This document shows, in pieces, positions 15,732 to 26,600 of a stretch of DNA of 50,878 nucleotides (its first letter is position 1; each line of letters opens with the position of its first letter). The stretch is taken from positions 1-50,878 of the forward strand of contig WRMI01000017.1 of assembly GCA_009777175.1 (NCBI GenBank). The letters are read 5' to 3'. The notes below the pieces were generated by a model. The model made no database searches, was not told where the DNA came from, and saw nothing but the letters and a program-made list of their open reading frames with translations. This DNA is from Marinilabiliaceae bacterium. GTDB lineage: Bacteria; Bacteroidota; Bacteroidia; Bacteroidales; Marinilabiliaceae. The position numbers were made by a program, and so were the translations under genes.

Positions 15732-17276
15732 TTAAAAAGGTGGAATACCATGTTTCTTTTCAGGTCTCAGTTCTGTTTTAGTACTCGAAACTTCGAGTGC
15801 GTGTAGCAGTATTGCTCTTGTATCTTTTGGTTCGATCACCGAATCGATGTATCCTTTTGATGCTGCGACGTACGGATTTGCAAACCTGTCAATATATTCT
15901 TGCACTTTAATTGCTTTCATTTTGACGGGGTCTATCGCTTCTTCGATTTCTTTTTTGAAAATAATTGATGCTGCTCCTTCGGGTCCCATAACGGCAATTT
16001 CGGCTGTGGGCCAAGCGAACATAAAATCAGCGCCGAGATGTCTTGAATTCATAGCAATATAACCTCCCCCGTACGCTTTTCGCAAAATAACAGTAATTTT
16101 AGGAACGGTCGCTTCTGAATATGCATAAAGAACTTTAGCACCGTGTCGGATAACTCCTGCGTGTTCTTGGTCAACGCCGGGCAAATAACCGGGCATATCT
16201 TCCAAAGTAATAATAGGAATGTCAAAGGCGTTGCAATATCTAATAAAACGTGCGGCTTTATCGGAGCTATCGCAATCGAGAACACCTGCAAGTACCAATG
16301 GCTGATTTGCCACAAAACCAACAGTTTTACCGCTCATTCTACCGAAACCAATGACAATGTTAGGCGCAAAAAGTTCTTGTATTTCAAAGAAATCGGAGTC
16401 GTCGGCAATTGCTTTAATAACGTCTCTCACATCATACGGCTGACGCGGGTCGGAGGGAATAATATCTTCGATGTTCTTTTCAAATTTTGGGTCTCGGGGT
16501 GGAAATGGTTTTGCTTTTTGATCATTATGCCACGGAATAAACGTAATAAGTTTTTTAATTTGTTCGAAACATTCTTGTTCGCTGTGGGCAAAAAAGTGAG
16601 CATTTCCTGTAATTTCGGCATGAATACGTGCTCCACCTAAATCTTCCATGGAAATTTCTTCTCCGAGTACTGTTTTGATAACATTTGGACCGGTAATAAA
16701 CATTTTAGAGATTTGGTCAACCACAAAAACAAAATCAGTTAATGCGGGGGAATATACAGCGCCGCCTGCGCAGGGACCTAAGATTACAGAAATTTGCGGT
16801 ATAACTCCCGATGCGATAGTATTTCGATAAAAAATTTCACCATAACCAGCGAGAGAGTTTACTCCTTCTTGTATTCGTGCACCTCCCGAGTCGTTAATTC
16901 CTATCAAAGGAACTCTCATTTTGAGTGCGTGGTCCATTATTTTGGTAATTTTTCGTGCGTGCATCAATCCGAGCGAGCCGCCCGCAACAGTAAAGTCTTG
17001 CGCAAAAATACATACCGAGGAGCCATAAATAGTTCCTGTTCCGATAATTACGCCGTCTCCGTGCAACTCTTTTTTATCCATTCCAAAATCGCGACCTTCG
17101 TGCTCTACAAAAAGGTCATATTCGGAAAAAGATTTATCGTCTAATAAATAAAGGATGCGTTCTCGGGCGGTCATTTTGCCCATGGCAGCTTGTTTTTCGA
17201 TGGCTGTTTCCCCGCCCCCTTTTTCGACCTTCTGCTTTCGCCGCCGAAGATCTAAAATGTGTCTTTTTAATGACAT
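15732..17276 (-). CDS. mmdA: Acyl-CoA carboxyltransferase (methylmalonyl-CoA decarboxylase alpha / propionyl-CoA carboxylase beta)
   Basis: 514 residues, the usual length. Two crotonase-like lobes are visible: NDSGGARIQEGVNSLAGYGE (about 128-147) with GPCAGGAVYSPALTD (167-181), and MPGYLPGVDQEHAGVIRHGA with KAYGGGYIAMNSRHLGAD in the second lobe; it ends KKHGIPPF. It transfers carboxyl between a biotin carrier and a short-chain acyl-CoA, most likely (methyl)malonyl/propionyl-CoA, as in propionate metabolism. Sequence alone does not separate the decarboxylase from propionyl-CoA carboxylase, so the symbol is tentative. The biotin carrier follows 12 bases downstream. Confidence 0.9.
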   Translation of the reverse strand: MSLKRHILDLRRRKQKVEKGGGETAIEKQAAMGKMTARERILYLLDDKSFSEYDLFVEHEGRDFGMDKKELHGDGVIIGTGTIYGSSVCIFAQDFTVAGGSLGLMHARKITKIMDHALKMRVPLIGINDSGGARIQEGVNSLAGYGEIFYRNTIASGVIPQISVILGPCAGGAVYSPALTDFVFVVDQISKMFITGPNVIKTVLGEEISMEDLGGARIHAEITGNAHFFAHSEQECFEQIKKLITFIPWHNDQKAKPFPPRDPKFEKNIEDIIPSDPRQPYDVRDVIKAIADDSDFFEIQELFAPNIVIGFGRMSGKTVGFVANQPLVLAGVLDCDSSDKAARFIRYCNAFDIPIITLEDMPGYLPGVDQEHAGVIRHGAKVLYAYSEATVPKITVILRKAYGGGYIAMNSRHLGADFMFAWPTAEIAVMGPEGAASIIFKKEIEEAIDPVKMKAIKVQEYIDRFANPYVAASKGYIDSVIEPKDTRAILLHALEVSSTKTELRPEKKHGIPPF

Positions 17277-17408
17277 AATATTTATTTTTTTAAATTAATG
17301 ATATATATATCAATATATTACAACATAGTTGACTGTAGAAATCAAAGTGCATAGATAATGCTTTTTTTTATATTTTTACAATTTTTTTGAAAAATTTTTC
17401 ATTTTTTA

Positions 17409-18515
17409 TTAATCAAAATTAATCACAACATACTCAGACCTCGTACCAATCCTAAATTTTCCTCCCCAAACTCCAATCCCTGAAGAAACATAAAAATGTG
17501 TATTTCCTTTTTTCAAATATCCATGGGAAATTTCGAACATTAATTTTGTAATTAAAGAAATGGGAAAAACTTGTCCATCGTGCGTATGTCCTGCAAAAAA
17601 TAAATCAATATTGTTTTGGGCGACTTCATCAAGTTGAAATGGTTGATGATCAATTAAAATGACAGGTTTTGATTTATCTATTTCCGCAGTGAGTTCTGAA
17701 ATCGATTTTCTTTTGGAATTATATCTGTCGTCGCGTCCAACAATATAATAGTTGTTATCAATAAGAATAACCGAATCTCGCAACATTGTAACGCCTGCTT
17801 TATTAAAAAAATCGATACTTTTATGAATATTTGAAATATATTCGTGGTTGCCGGGAGTGATATAAATTCCGTATTTCGTGTTTATTTCGTCAAAAATTTC
17901 TTTATAGTTATTTTTATAAAGAGGTTTCAGGCTATTATCTATTGCATCACCCGCAATAAGTAGGATATCGGGCTGCTCGGCGTTAATCAACTTTACCCAT
18001 TTTTTGAATTGTTTTGTTCCAATTCCATATCCTAAATGCAAATCACTGATAGCAACAATTTTCAATGGAACGTGTGGTTCGCCTATCTTTTCAGTGTTAA
18101 TAGTTAGTTCTACTCTTTTCTTATTAAAATAATTAAAATGTCCAAAAGTCATCAAAATCATCATAAAAATAGACAAAAAACCTAAACCTTTTAAACTGTT
18201 GAACATAAATTGTTTAACAGGTAAAAATCCTAAAATACGCACAATATCAAACAGAAAAAAAATCATTACTAAATATAGCATAATTATGAGCCATGAAGTG
18301 CCTATATTATAGAAAAAAGAGGCAATTGGAGTGGGAAACTTATCGGCAATTCCCAATGAAAGAAAGGGCGAAATAAACAGGAAAATAGAAACTGAGATGA
18401 TAATAATTCTAATTGTTTGATTAGTAGGTATTAAGTGCCAAAATCGGTAAAAAACATAAAAGTTAGCACCGAAAATTATTGTCAAAAAAACAAGTAAAAT
18501 GATAATAAAACGCAT
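17409..18515 (-). CDS. Membrane metallophosphoesterase
   Basis: 368 residues. Four hydrophobic membrane segments occupy about 1-128. The calcineurin-like phosphoesterase domain then shows its metal ligands: Asp158-x-His160 (ISDLHLG), Gly-Asp (189-190, IAGDAID), Gly-Asn-His-Glu (222-225, TPGNHEY), His290 and GHTHDGQ (309-315). It resembles the YkoQ/YaeI-like group; a UDP-diacylglucosamine or phospholipid substrate is possible but unproven. The active site probably faces the cytoplasm. It is 26 bases downstream of DUF6913. Confidence 0.88.
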   Translation of the reverse strand: MRFIIILLVFLTIIFGANFYVFYRFWHLIPTNQTIRIIIISVSIFLFISPFLSLGIADKFPTPIASFFYNIGTSWLIIMLYLVMIFFLFDIVRILGFLPVKQFMFNSLKGLGFLSIFMMILMTFGHFNYFNKKRVELTINTEKIGEPHVPLKIVAISDLHLGYGIGTKQFKKWVKLINAEQPDILLIAGDAIDNSLKPLYKNNYKEIFDEINTKYGIYITPGNHEYISNIHKSIDFFNKAGVTMLRDSVILIDNNYYIVGRDDRYNSKRKSISELTAEIDKSKPVILIDHQPFQLDEVAQNNIDLFFAGHTHDGQVFPISLITKLMFEISHGYLKKGNTHFYVSSGIGVWGGKFRIGTRSEYVVINFD

Positions 18516-18541
18516 AAATTTTAAAAGTTTAACGCACTATT

Positions 18542-19081
18542 TTATTCCATGTTCAGTTTGCTCAAATAATTGGTTATCTGCAAAATAATATAATCTAAAT
18601 CTTTAATTTTGGTTTCAATAAAGAAGTCTAAATTTTTCTCATAAATACCCGATTTACCTATTTTGAACGCTGCTTTCGACAAGCCCGAAATATAATCAAT
18701 GGCAAAAAAATATTTATTAGAAAGTACGAACAGAATGTCAAGTTTTCTTTTAATAAAGTCTTTAATTTCAGGTTTGGGGCGCATAAAAAAGTCAAAATCC
18801 ACTTCGCTGATGTAGTTATAAACCTTATCACCTATATAAGAGAAATTTTTTCTATCACCCTCGATGTAACCAACGACAATCACTTGCGCTTCGTCGGGCA
18901 AATATTTTCGTAATTCTTTAATCTGTTTTAAATTTTCGGTATCATTTGCCTCAAAAATAATGCCTGCCGTTTCTACTTGTTTCAAATTGATTGCTTTTAC
19001 GTTACGCCGCAATTTTTTTAGTTTTCTTTTATAAAAAAATTGTCCAATTAAGAGTCTTATTTTTTTAATTAAAGTCATCAT
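18542..19081 (-). CDS. DUF6913 family protein
   Basis: 179 residues: an N-terminal basic amphipathic helix (IRLLIGQFFYKRKLKKLRRN), then an alternating alpha/beta domain with TAGIIFEANDTENLKQIKEL, VIVVGYIEGD, VDFDFFMRPKPEIKDFI and LSKAAFKIGKSGIYEKNLDF. This is the pattern of DUF6913, a conserved Bacteroidetes family of unknown function. It lies 4 bases after ligA and before a metallophosphoesterase, an association that may be operonic. Confidence 0.75.
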   Translation of the reverse strand: MMTLIKKIRLLIGQFFYKRKLKKLRRNVKAINLKQVETAGIIFEANDTENLKQIKELRKYLPDEAQVIVVGYIEGDRKNFSYIGDKVYNYISEVDFDFFMRPKPEIKDFIKRKLDILFVLSNKYFFAIDYISGLSKAAFKIGKSGIYEKNLDFFIETKIKDLDYIILQITNYLSKLNME

Positions 19082-19085
19082 TTTG

Positions 19086-21134
<2,049 letters not shown>

Positions 21135-21164
21135 AAATATTTTTGAGGTAAATTTATTAATTTA

Positions 21165-21305
21165 GCCACTAATTGCACGAAATAGCACGAATTTCTTTGT
21201 GTTCTTTGTGGTTAGTTTTTTTACCACGAAGTCGCACAAAGGTTAGTTTTTTAACCTCTAATCACTAATCACTAATGTTTGTGTTCCTTTGTGGTAAAAT
21301 CAAAC
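21165..21305. repeat. Intergenic short-repeat block
   Basis: Words shared with the other intergenic blocks: GCCACTAATTGCACGAA, CTTTGTGTTCTTTGTGGTTAG, ACCACGAAGTCGCACAAAGG, TAATCACTAATCACTAAT and GTGTTCCTTTGTGGTAAAA. No coding signal. Confidence 0.8.
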
Positions 21306-21314
21306 CATTATTTA

Positions 21315-21710
21315 TTAAATTTCTAAACTTAAACCAAATTGAGTATAGTGTTTAAACATTGAGTCTGCTGTTAAAATGGTCATGTTATTTCTAATTGCTT
21401 CCCAAATCAAAAATCTGTCAAAGGGGTCTTTATGAAATTTTGGTAAATTGTAAACTGTAATAATGCTATAATTGTCTATCTCTTTGCACAATAAGTAACT
21501 ATTATTTAATTCTTCAATAAAATCTTCTGGTGTTAGACCTCTCAATGACAATTTTTTTAAACCGTATTTTATACTAATTTCCCATAAATTAATTGGACAA
21601 TAATATATTTCGTTATTAACATCTAACAACTTTTCTCGAATGTTTACTGTCAGTTTTTCGGGTTCAAAAAAAGACCACAACAAAATATGGGTATCAACGA
21701 GGTATTTCAT
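21315..21710 (-). CDS. VapC-like PIN-domain ribonuclease toxin
   Basis: 131 residues with MKYLVDTHILLWS (Asp6), NLWEISIKYG (Glu44), FHKDPFDRFLIW (Asp95/Asp98) and a terminal ILTADSMFK. These are the acidic residues of the PIN active site. Expected to be an RNase toxin held by the Phd-like antitoxin encoded directly upstream (4-base ATGA overlap). It belongs to the same broad group as the PIN toxin at 8520-8924, but the sequences differ clearly, so this is not a recent local duplicate. Confidence 0.88.
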   Translation of the reverse strand: MKYLVDTHILLWSFFEPEKLTVNIREKLLDVNNEIYYCPINLWEISIKYGLKKLSLRGLTPEDFIEELNNSYLLCKEIDNYSIITVYNLPKFHKDPFDRFLIWEAIRNNMTILTADSMFKHYTQFGLSLEI

Positions 21711-21955
21711 AAATTTACTAATTCTTCGTCTGACATTTCAAAATCATCCGAAAACATTACTTCCCCTCTGTTTTTCAGAGTACCTAATTTTCTTTCTTTT
21801 GATTTTTTCCATTTTGAAAAAGGAACAATAACAGCTACTGCCTTCTTTTCACTCCCAAATGAAAGCGCAACTTCCTTTCCCGTTGTTACCTCGTCCAACA
21901 AAGAAATCAACTTCATTTTTGCTTCGGCAATCGGTAATACTATCATAATTATCAT
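21707..21955 (-). CDS. Phd/YefM-like antitoxin
   Basis: 82 residues. LPIAEAKMKLISLLDEVTTG is the N-terminal Phd/YefM helix pattern, usually DNA-binding, followed by KKAVAVIVPFSKWKKSK and an acidic tail, FSDDFEMSDEELVN, that should bind the toxin. The stop overlaps the toxin start. Upstream, CACTTC (about 21970) and GAAGTG (about 22016) form a loose inverted repeat that might be an operator. Start at 21955; codon 4 is also a Met. Confidence 0.82.
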   Translation of the reverse strand: MIIMIVLPIAEAKMKLISLLDEVTTGKEVALSFGSEKKAVAVIVPFSKWKKSKERKLGTLKNRGEVMFSDDFEMSDEELVNL

Positions 21956-22085
21956 TTAAAAGATTACTATACACTTCATTAGCCCCAAAATTTTTCCAAC
22001 TTTAGCTGACAAACGAAGTGCAAAGTTAATAAAAATTTAAAAACAAAAAAATATAATGATTTTTTTGAAAAAATTGCCATTAATT

Positions 22086-22583
22086 ACAAGAATTTTCTCT
22101 ATGTGTCTCTGTGCTACTCCGTGTTTCTCTGTGTAATTATTTTTTTGGTTACACAGAGGGTCACAGAGTTTATCACTAACTACTAACCACTAACCACGAA
22201 TTTCTTTGTGTTCTTTGTGTATTTCAATAAATTCAATAACCAAAACCTTTGTGTACTTTGTGGTTGGGTTTTTTAACGCAAAGGCGCAAAGTTAAGAACG
22301 CAAGGGTCGCAAATGATTGTTAGCCACGTGTTACACGAATTAGCACAAATTTTTCTCTGTGTGTCTCTGTGCTACTCTGTGTAATTATTTTTTTGTTTCA
22401 CAGAGGGTCACAGAGTTTATCAATAACTACTAATCACTAACCACTAATTTTTGTGTTCCTTTGTGTATTTCAATAAATTCAATAACCAAAACCTTTGTGT
22501 TTCTTTGTGGTTGGGTTTTTAACGCAAAGGCGCAAAGTTAAGAACGCAAAGGAGCCCGTTCACCGTGAACCTTGTACCGTTTT
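22086..22583. repeat. About 247-base tandem duplication of short-repeat block
   Basis: There is no gene between 21956 and 22589. The same sequence of words occurs twice with an offset of about 247 bases: TGTCTCTGTGCTACTC, GGGTCACAGAGTTTATCA (22159 and 22406), TATTTCAATAAATTCAATAACC, TTTGTGGTTGGGTTTT and AACGCAAAGGCGCAAAG. The second copy ends with GTTCACCGTGAACCTTGTACC (about 22557-22580), a word that also sits inside the coding sequence near 23765. Confidence 0.85.
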
Positions 22584-22589
22584 TGTGTT

Positions 22590-22913
22590 TCAATCTATGA
22601 ATATCCCTGTTTTTTGAATTTCATCAATAAAACCTGCGTAGTCTTTGTCTTTTGCAATAAGCACAGGTTCAATTCGTCCGTCAACTTGATATGTTAATTT
22701 CCATAACAAAGGCAGGATATCCCAATATATGTCATCTTCTATTTGATTGACAATCATTGCTATATCAATGTCGCTGTGCTCGTTATAATTACCTTTTGCA
22801 TACGACCCATAAAGCCAATATTGTTCTATATTGAATGGTAAAATACTATTTACAAGCGTTTTATATTTTTGTGCCGTATCAATAGTATCTGTTATATTTG
22901 TTCTATTATCCAT
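22590..22913 (-). CDS. MNT-type nucleotidyltransferase (antitoxin of a HEPN/MNT pair)
   Basis: 107 residues. LYGSYAKGNYNEHSDIDIAM (34-53) is the minimal nucleotidyltransferase motif GS...D-x-D, with Asp48/Asp50. In HEPN/MNT modules the MNT protein modifies the HEPN RNase toxin, for example by AMP transfer, and silences it. The gene overlaps the HEPN gene by 22 bases. The pair is intact and occurs among intergenic repeats, the usual setting for mobile toxin-antitoxin units. Confidence 0.85.
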   Translation of the reverse strand: MDNRTNITDTIDTAQKYKTLVNSILPFNIEQYWLYGSYAKGNYNEHSDIDIAMIVNQIEDDIYWDILPLLWKLTYQVDGRIEPVLIAKDKDYAGFIDEIQKTGIFID

Positions 22914-23287
22914 TGCTGTAATTCTTTAGTTTTTTCTATTAATCTTTCACAATAATTCGGAGAAAGTCGTTTCAGAAGTCTCTCTTTGTATTCGGGATAT
23001 CGTGTTTCAATATTAAAAGGCTCTATTTCTGTGATGAAGTCAATTTGTTGTTGGTCAAACGAATCGTAAAAACCTCCGTGTATTGCCAAATAAATCAGTT
23101 TATGCGTAAAAGGGGGTGTCTCGTCCTTAAGTTTTGAGTAATAAGATTTTAAAATCTTTTCAATAACTTGATGACACATAAAAGCAACATACAAATACCG
23201 TTTTGTTTCAAACATTGCAATTGCCGTTTCCAAATCATAATTTGAAAGGTCTTTCCAATATTTAATTTTTTTTTCTTTGGTCATCAT
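22892..23287 (-). CDS. HEPN-domain protein (toxin of a HEPN/MNT pair)
   Basis: 131 residues, all-helical. YWKDLSNYDLETAIAMFETK and RYLYVAFMCHQVIEKILKSY (about 29-48) match the HEPN family (PF05168), followed by PFTHKLIYLAIHGGF. HEPN proteins of these pairs are usually RNases that use an R-x4-6-H motif. I see the conserved Arg29 and a His at 38, spaced wider than the canonical motif, so catalytic competence is uncertain. The start at 23287 is followed by a second Met. Confidence 0.8.
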   Translation of the reverse strand: MMTKEKKIKYWKDLSNYDLETAIAMFETKRYLYVAFMCHQVIEKILKSYYSKLKDETPPFTHKLIYLAIHGGFYDSFDQQQIDFITEIEPFNIETRYPEYKERLLKRLSPNYCERLIEKTKELQQWIIEQI

Positions 23288-23454
23288 AATGTAATGGTTT
23301 TTTCTTTTCTTATTGAAACAATATGCAGTAATTATTATAAATCTGTCATTTTGAATATATTATCACTATACATTTGCCAACTTTCGTTATAAAATGAAAT
23401 GCAAAGATGCAAAAAAAATTGAAAAACAAAAAATAAAATGTTTTTTTTTGGAAA

Positions 23455-23640
23455 AAGATTGCTACTAATTACACAAATTTATACGATTTTTTTTTACCAC
23501 TAACAACTAATCTTTGTGTTCCTTTGTGATTGAGATTTTTAAACACAAAGGCGCAAAGTTGAGGACGCAAGGGTCGCAAATGATTTTTAGCCACTAATTA
23601 CACTAATTCACACGAATTTTGGGTTGTGAGATTCGTAGCG
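23455..23640. repeat. Intergenic short-repeat block
   Basis: The gap 23288-23673 has no gene. It contains CTTTGTGTTCCTTTGTG, CACAAAGGCGCAAAGTTGAG, GACGCAAGGGTCGCAAATGA and a GCCACTAATTACACTAATTC word shared with 22200-22320 and 27430-27555. Near 23400 (minus strand) a CATCTTTG element with an upstream TTG may drive the HEPN/MNT pair. Confidence 0.75.
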
Positions 23641-23673
23641 ATTTTGAAAGTGGCTACTACTAACCACTAACCA

Positions 23674-26600
23674 CTATTTTTTCACTATTTTTACAATTTC
23701 GTTTCCTACTTTTACAAAATAGATGCCATTTGATAAATGCGAAATATCTATTTCAACGGTTGCACGGTTCACGGTGCAAGGTACACGGTGGACAATGCGA
23801 CCTGCCGCATCAAATATCTCTATTTGGCGTATGTTATTTGACCCTACATCTGATAACTGAAAACTGAAAACTGAAAACTCTCCAGTAGTTGGATTTGGAT
23901 ATACCTGCAGTTTGCCATTTTGAGAAATATTGTCTATTCCTACTTCTTCCGTTTTCACTTCAAGAGGCTCGGATGCTGCGCCTGCGTTGTAGTTTTCGTT
24001 TTCTGCAGAGCGAGCAAAGATAAAATAGGTTGTATTTTCTGTTAAACCTTCAAAAAGTGTTTCAAATTGCCAGCCACTGTTGGGTGTTACGTTTGTTAAA
24101 TCTATTGCATATTCTACAGATTGTCCTGTGCTTGGTGGTGATATTGGGTAAATTGAAATAGTTGTAGTGCCGACTTCGTCATCAATAGGAGTTTCAACAA
24201 GAGAACCTTCCGCTTTTGCCACATTTACAGTTATATTTCCTTGTGCAGTTGTATAATTACCGCTTGGGTCGGTATAAGTTGCTGTAAATTGCTGATTATC
24301 ACCTGCATTTAAAGATGCTTCAGGGTTTTCCCATTCATAATCGGCAGGTATTTCCAAATCTGCAAGGGTTAGCGTTGGCGAATAAATTGCAAGAATTGGG
24401 TTTAATTCTTCGAAAATACCCTCTGCTTTGGCAACATTTACTGTTATATTCCCTTCAGCAGTTGTATAATTACCGCTTGGGTCGGTATAAGTAGCTGCAA
24501 ATTGTTGATTATCACCTGCATTTAAAGATGTTTCAGGGTTTTCCCATTCATATTCATCAGGAAGTTCTAAATCTGAAAGAGATAGCGTGGGTGTGTAAAC
24601 CGCAGGAATTGGGGCTATTTCTTCGAAAATGCCCTCTGCTTTTGCTACATTTACTGTTATATTACCTTGTGCGGGTGTATAATTACCGCTTGGGTCAGTA
24701 TAAGTTGCGGCAAATTGTTGATTATCACCTACATTTAAAGATGTTGCAGGATTTTCCCATTCATAACCGGCAGGTATTTCCAAATCTGCAAGGGTAAGAG
24801 TGGGTGAATAAATTGCAGTTATTGGGGCTAATTCTTCGAAAATACCCTCTGCTTTTGCTACATTTACTATTATATTACCTTGTGCGGTTGTATAATTGCC
24901 GCTTGGGTCAGTATAAGTTGCCGCAAATTGTTGGTTATCACCTGCATTTAAAGATGTTGCAGGATTTTCCCATTCATAACCGGCAGGAAGTTCCAAATCT
25001 GCAAGAGTTAGCGTAGGTGTGTAAGTTGTGGGAATTGGCTCAATTGTAATAAAAGAACCTTCAGCCTGATTTACTGTTACTATTACATCCTGCGTTGCAG
25101 AATTATAATTAGCATCATCTGTTGGCGTAAACATCATTTCAAAAGACTCTCCGCTTTGCGCTACTGTTGGCGCAAAAGTTGAATTTGTAAATTCAAATGT
25201 GCCATCACCGCTATGACCATCAAAGATTGCCTCTGCAAGCGTTTGACCATAAACAAGCGTTGCATTTGTGGGGAAGGTTACATTTGGCGTTCCTTTTTCA
25301 ATAGTAATTGTAAAATCTTTTGAATCAAAACCTCCACTGTTTTCTGCTGTTATTGAAAAATTATAAATACCCGCAACTGTTGGCGTACCATAAATTTCGC
25401 CATCCGCCGAAAGCGTTAAACCCGGAGGCAAACTATTAGAATTGTCGTTTAAATACCACATAATTTGTGTATGTGATGTTGCAGATAATGCAAAGTTGTA
25501 AACATTTTCCACTTCACCGTTAGGTAAAGGCGAAGGAGTTGTGATAATAGGAGGCGGAGGAGTTTGCCCACCGCCACCCCAGATGGTATGAATATAATCA
25601 ATATCAACAAAGCAGGGACTACCACTAAAAGTGAATCGGGATGAGGATGGTAAAGAATTACCATTTATTATTGAGGAGGCGTAGCGTGTTTGGGGAGAAC
25701 CACTTCCTAAATTGTAAAAAGTTCTATAAAATACATAAGATTGATTTAATTGAGTTTGCGACAAAAGTGGGAATTTAAAAATATTATTAATTTTAAAGGA
25801 AGCACCACTACACCCACTAAACATCTCTTGTGCAAACCAGCCTCCTACTGTTGTAATTCCACTTGGTAAGTTAAATATTTCGTTCATCGTAAAGGAATTG
25901 CCAGAACAGCCTCGAAACGTATCCTGTGCAAAATTGTTTCCTACTGTTGTAATTCCACTTGGTAAGTTAAATATTTCGTTCATTGTAAAGGAATTGCCAG
26001 AACAGTCAACAAACATACCACGTGCAAACGCGTTTCCTACTGTTGTAATTCCACTTGGTAAGTTAAAAATTTCGTTCATTGTAAAGGAATTGCCAGAACA
26101 GCCTCGAAACATACCCTGTGCAAAATTGTTTCCTACTGTAGTAATTCCGTTTGGTAAGTTAAAAATATCGTTCATTGCAAATGAAGTGCCAGAACAGTCT
26201 CGAAACATATAGTTAACAAAATTGTTTCCTACTGTTGTTATTCCACTTGGTAAGTTAAATATTTCGTTCATTGTAAAGGAATTGCCAGAACAGCCATCAA
26301 ACATACCGATAGCAAAAATGTTTCCTACTGTAATAATTCCGTTTGGTAAGTTAAATATTTCGTTCATTGTAAATGAATTGCCAGAACAGTTAGCAAACAT
26401 AGCAGATGAGAAACCGTCACCTACCGTAGTAATTCCACTTGGTAAGTTAAAAATATCGTTCATTGCAAAGGCATCACCCGAACATAAAAAAAACATACCA
26501 TTTGCAAACGCGTTTCCTATTGTCGTAATTTCGCTTGGAAAGTTAAATATTTCGTTCATTGAAAAGGATGTACCAGAACAGTTTCTAAACATAGAATTGG

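Noticed and set aside
17296..17325. AT-only palindrome TGATATATATATCA upstream of the carboxyltransferase gene
   Set aside because: Could be an operator, but such palindromes are common by chance in DNA this AT-rich; no second copy seen.
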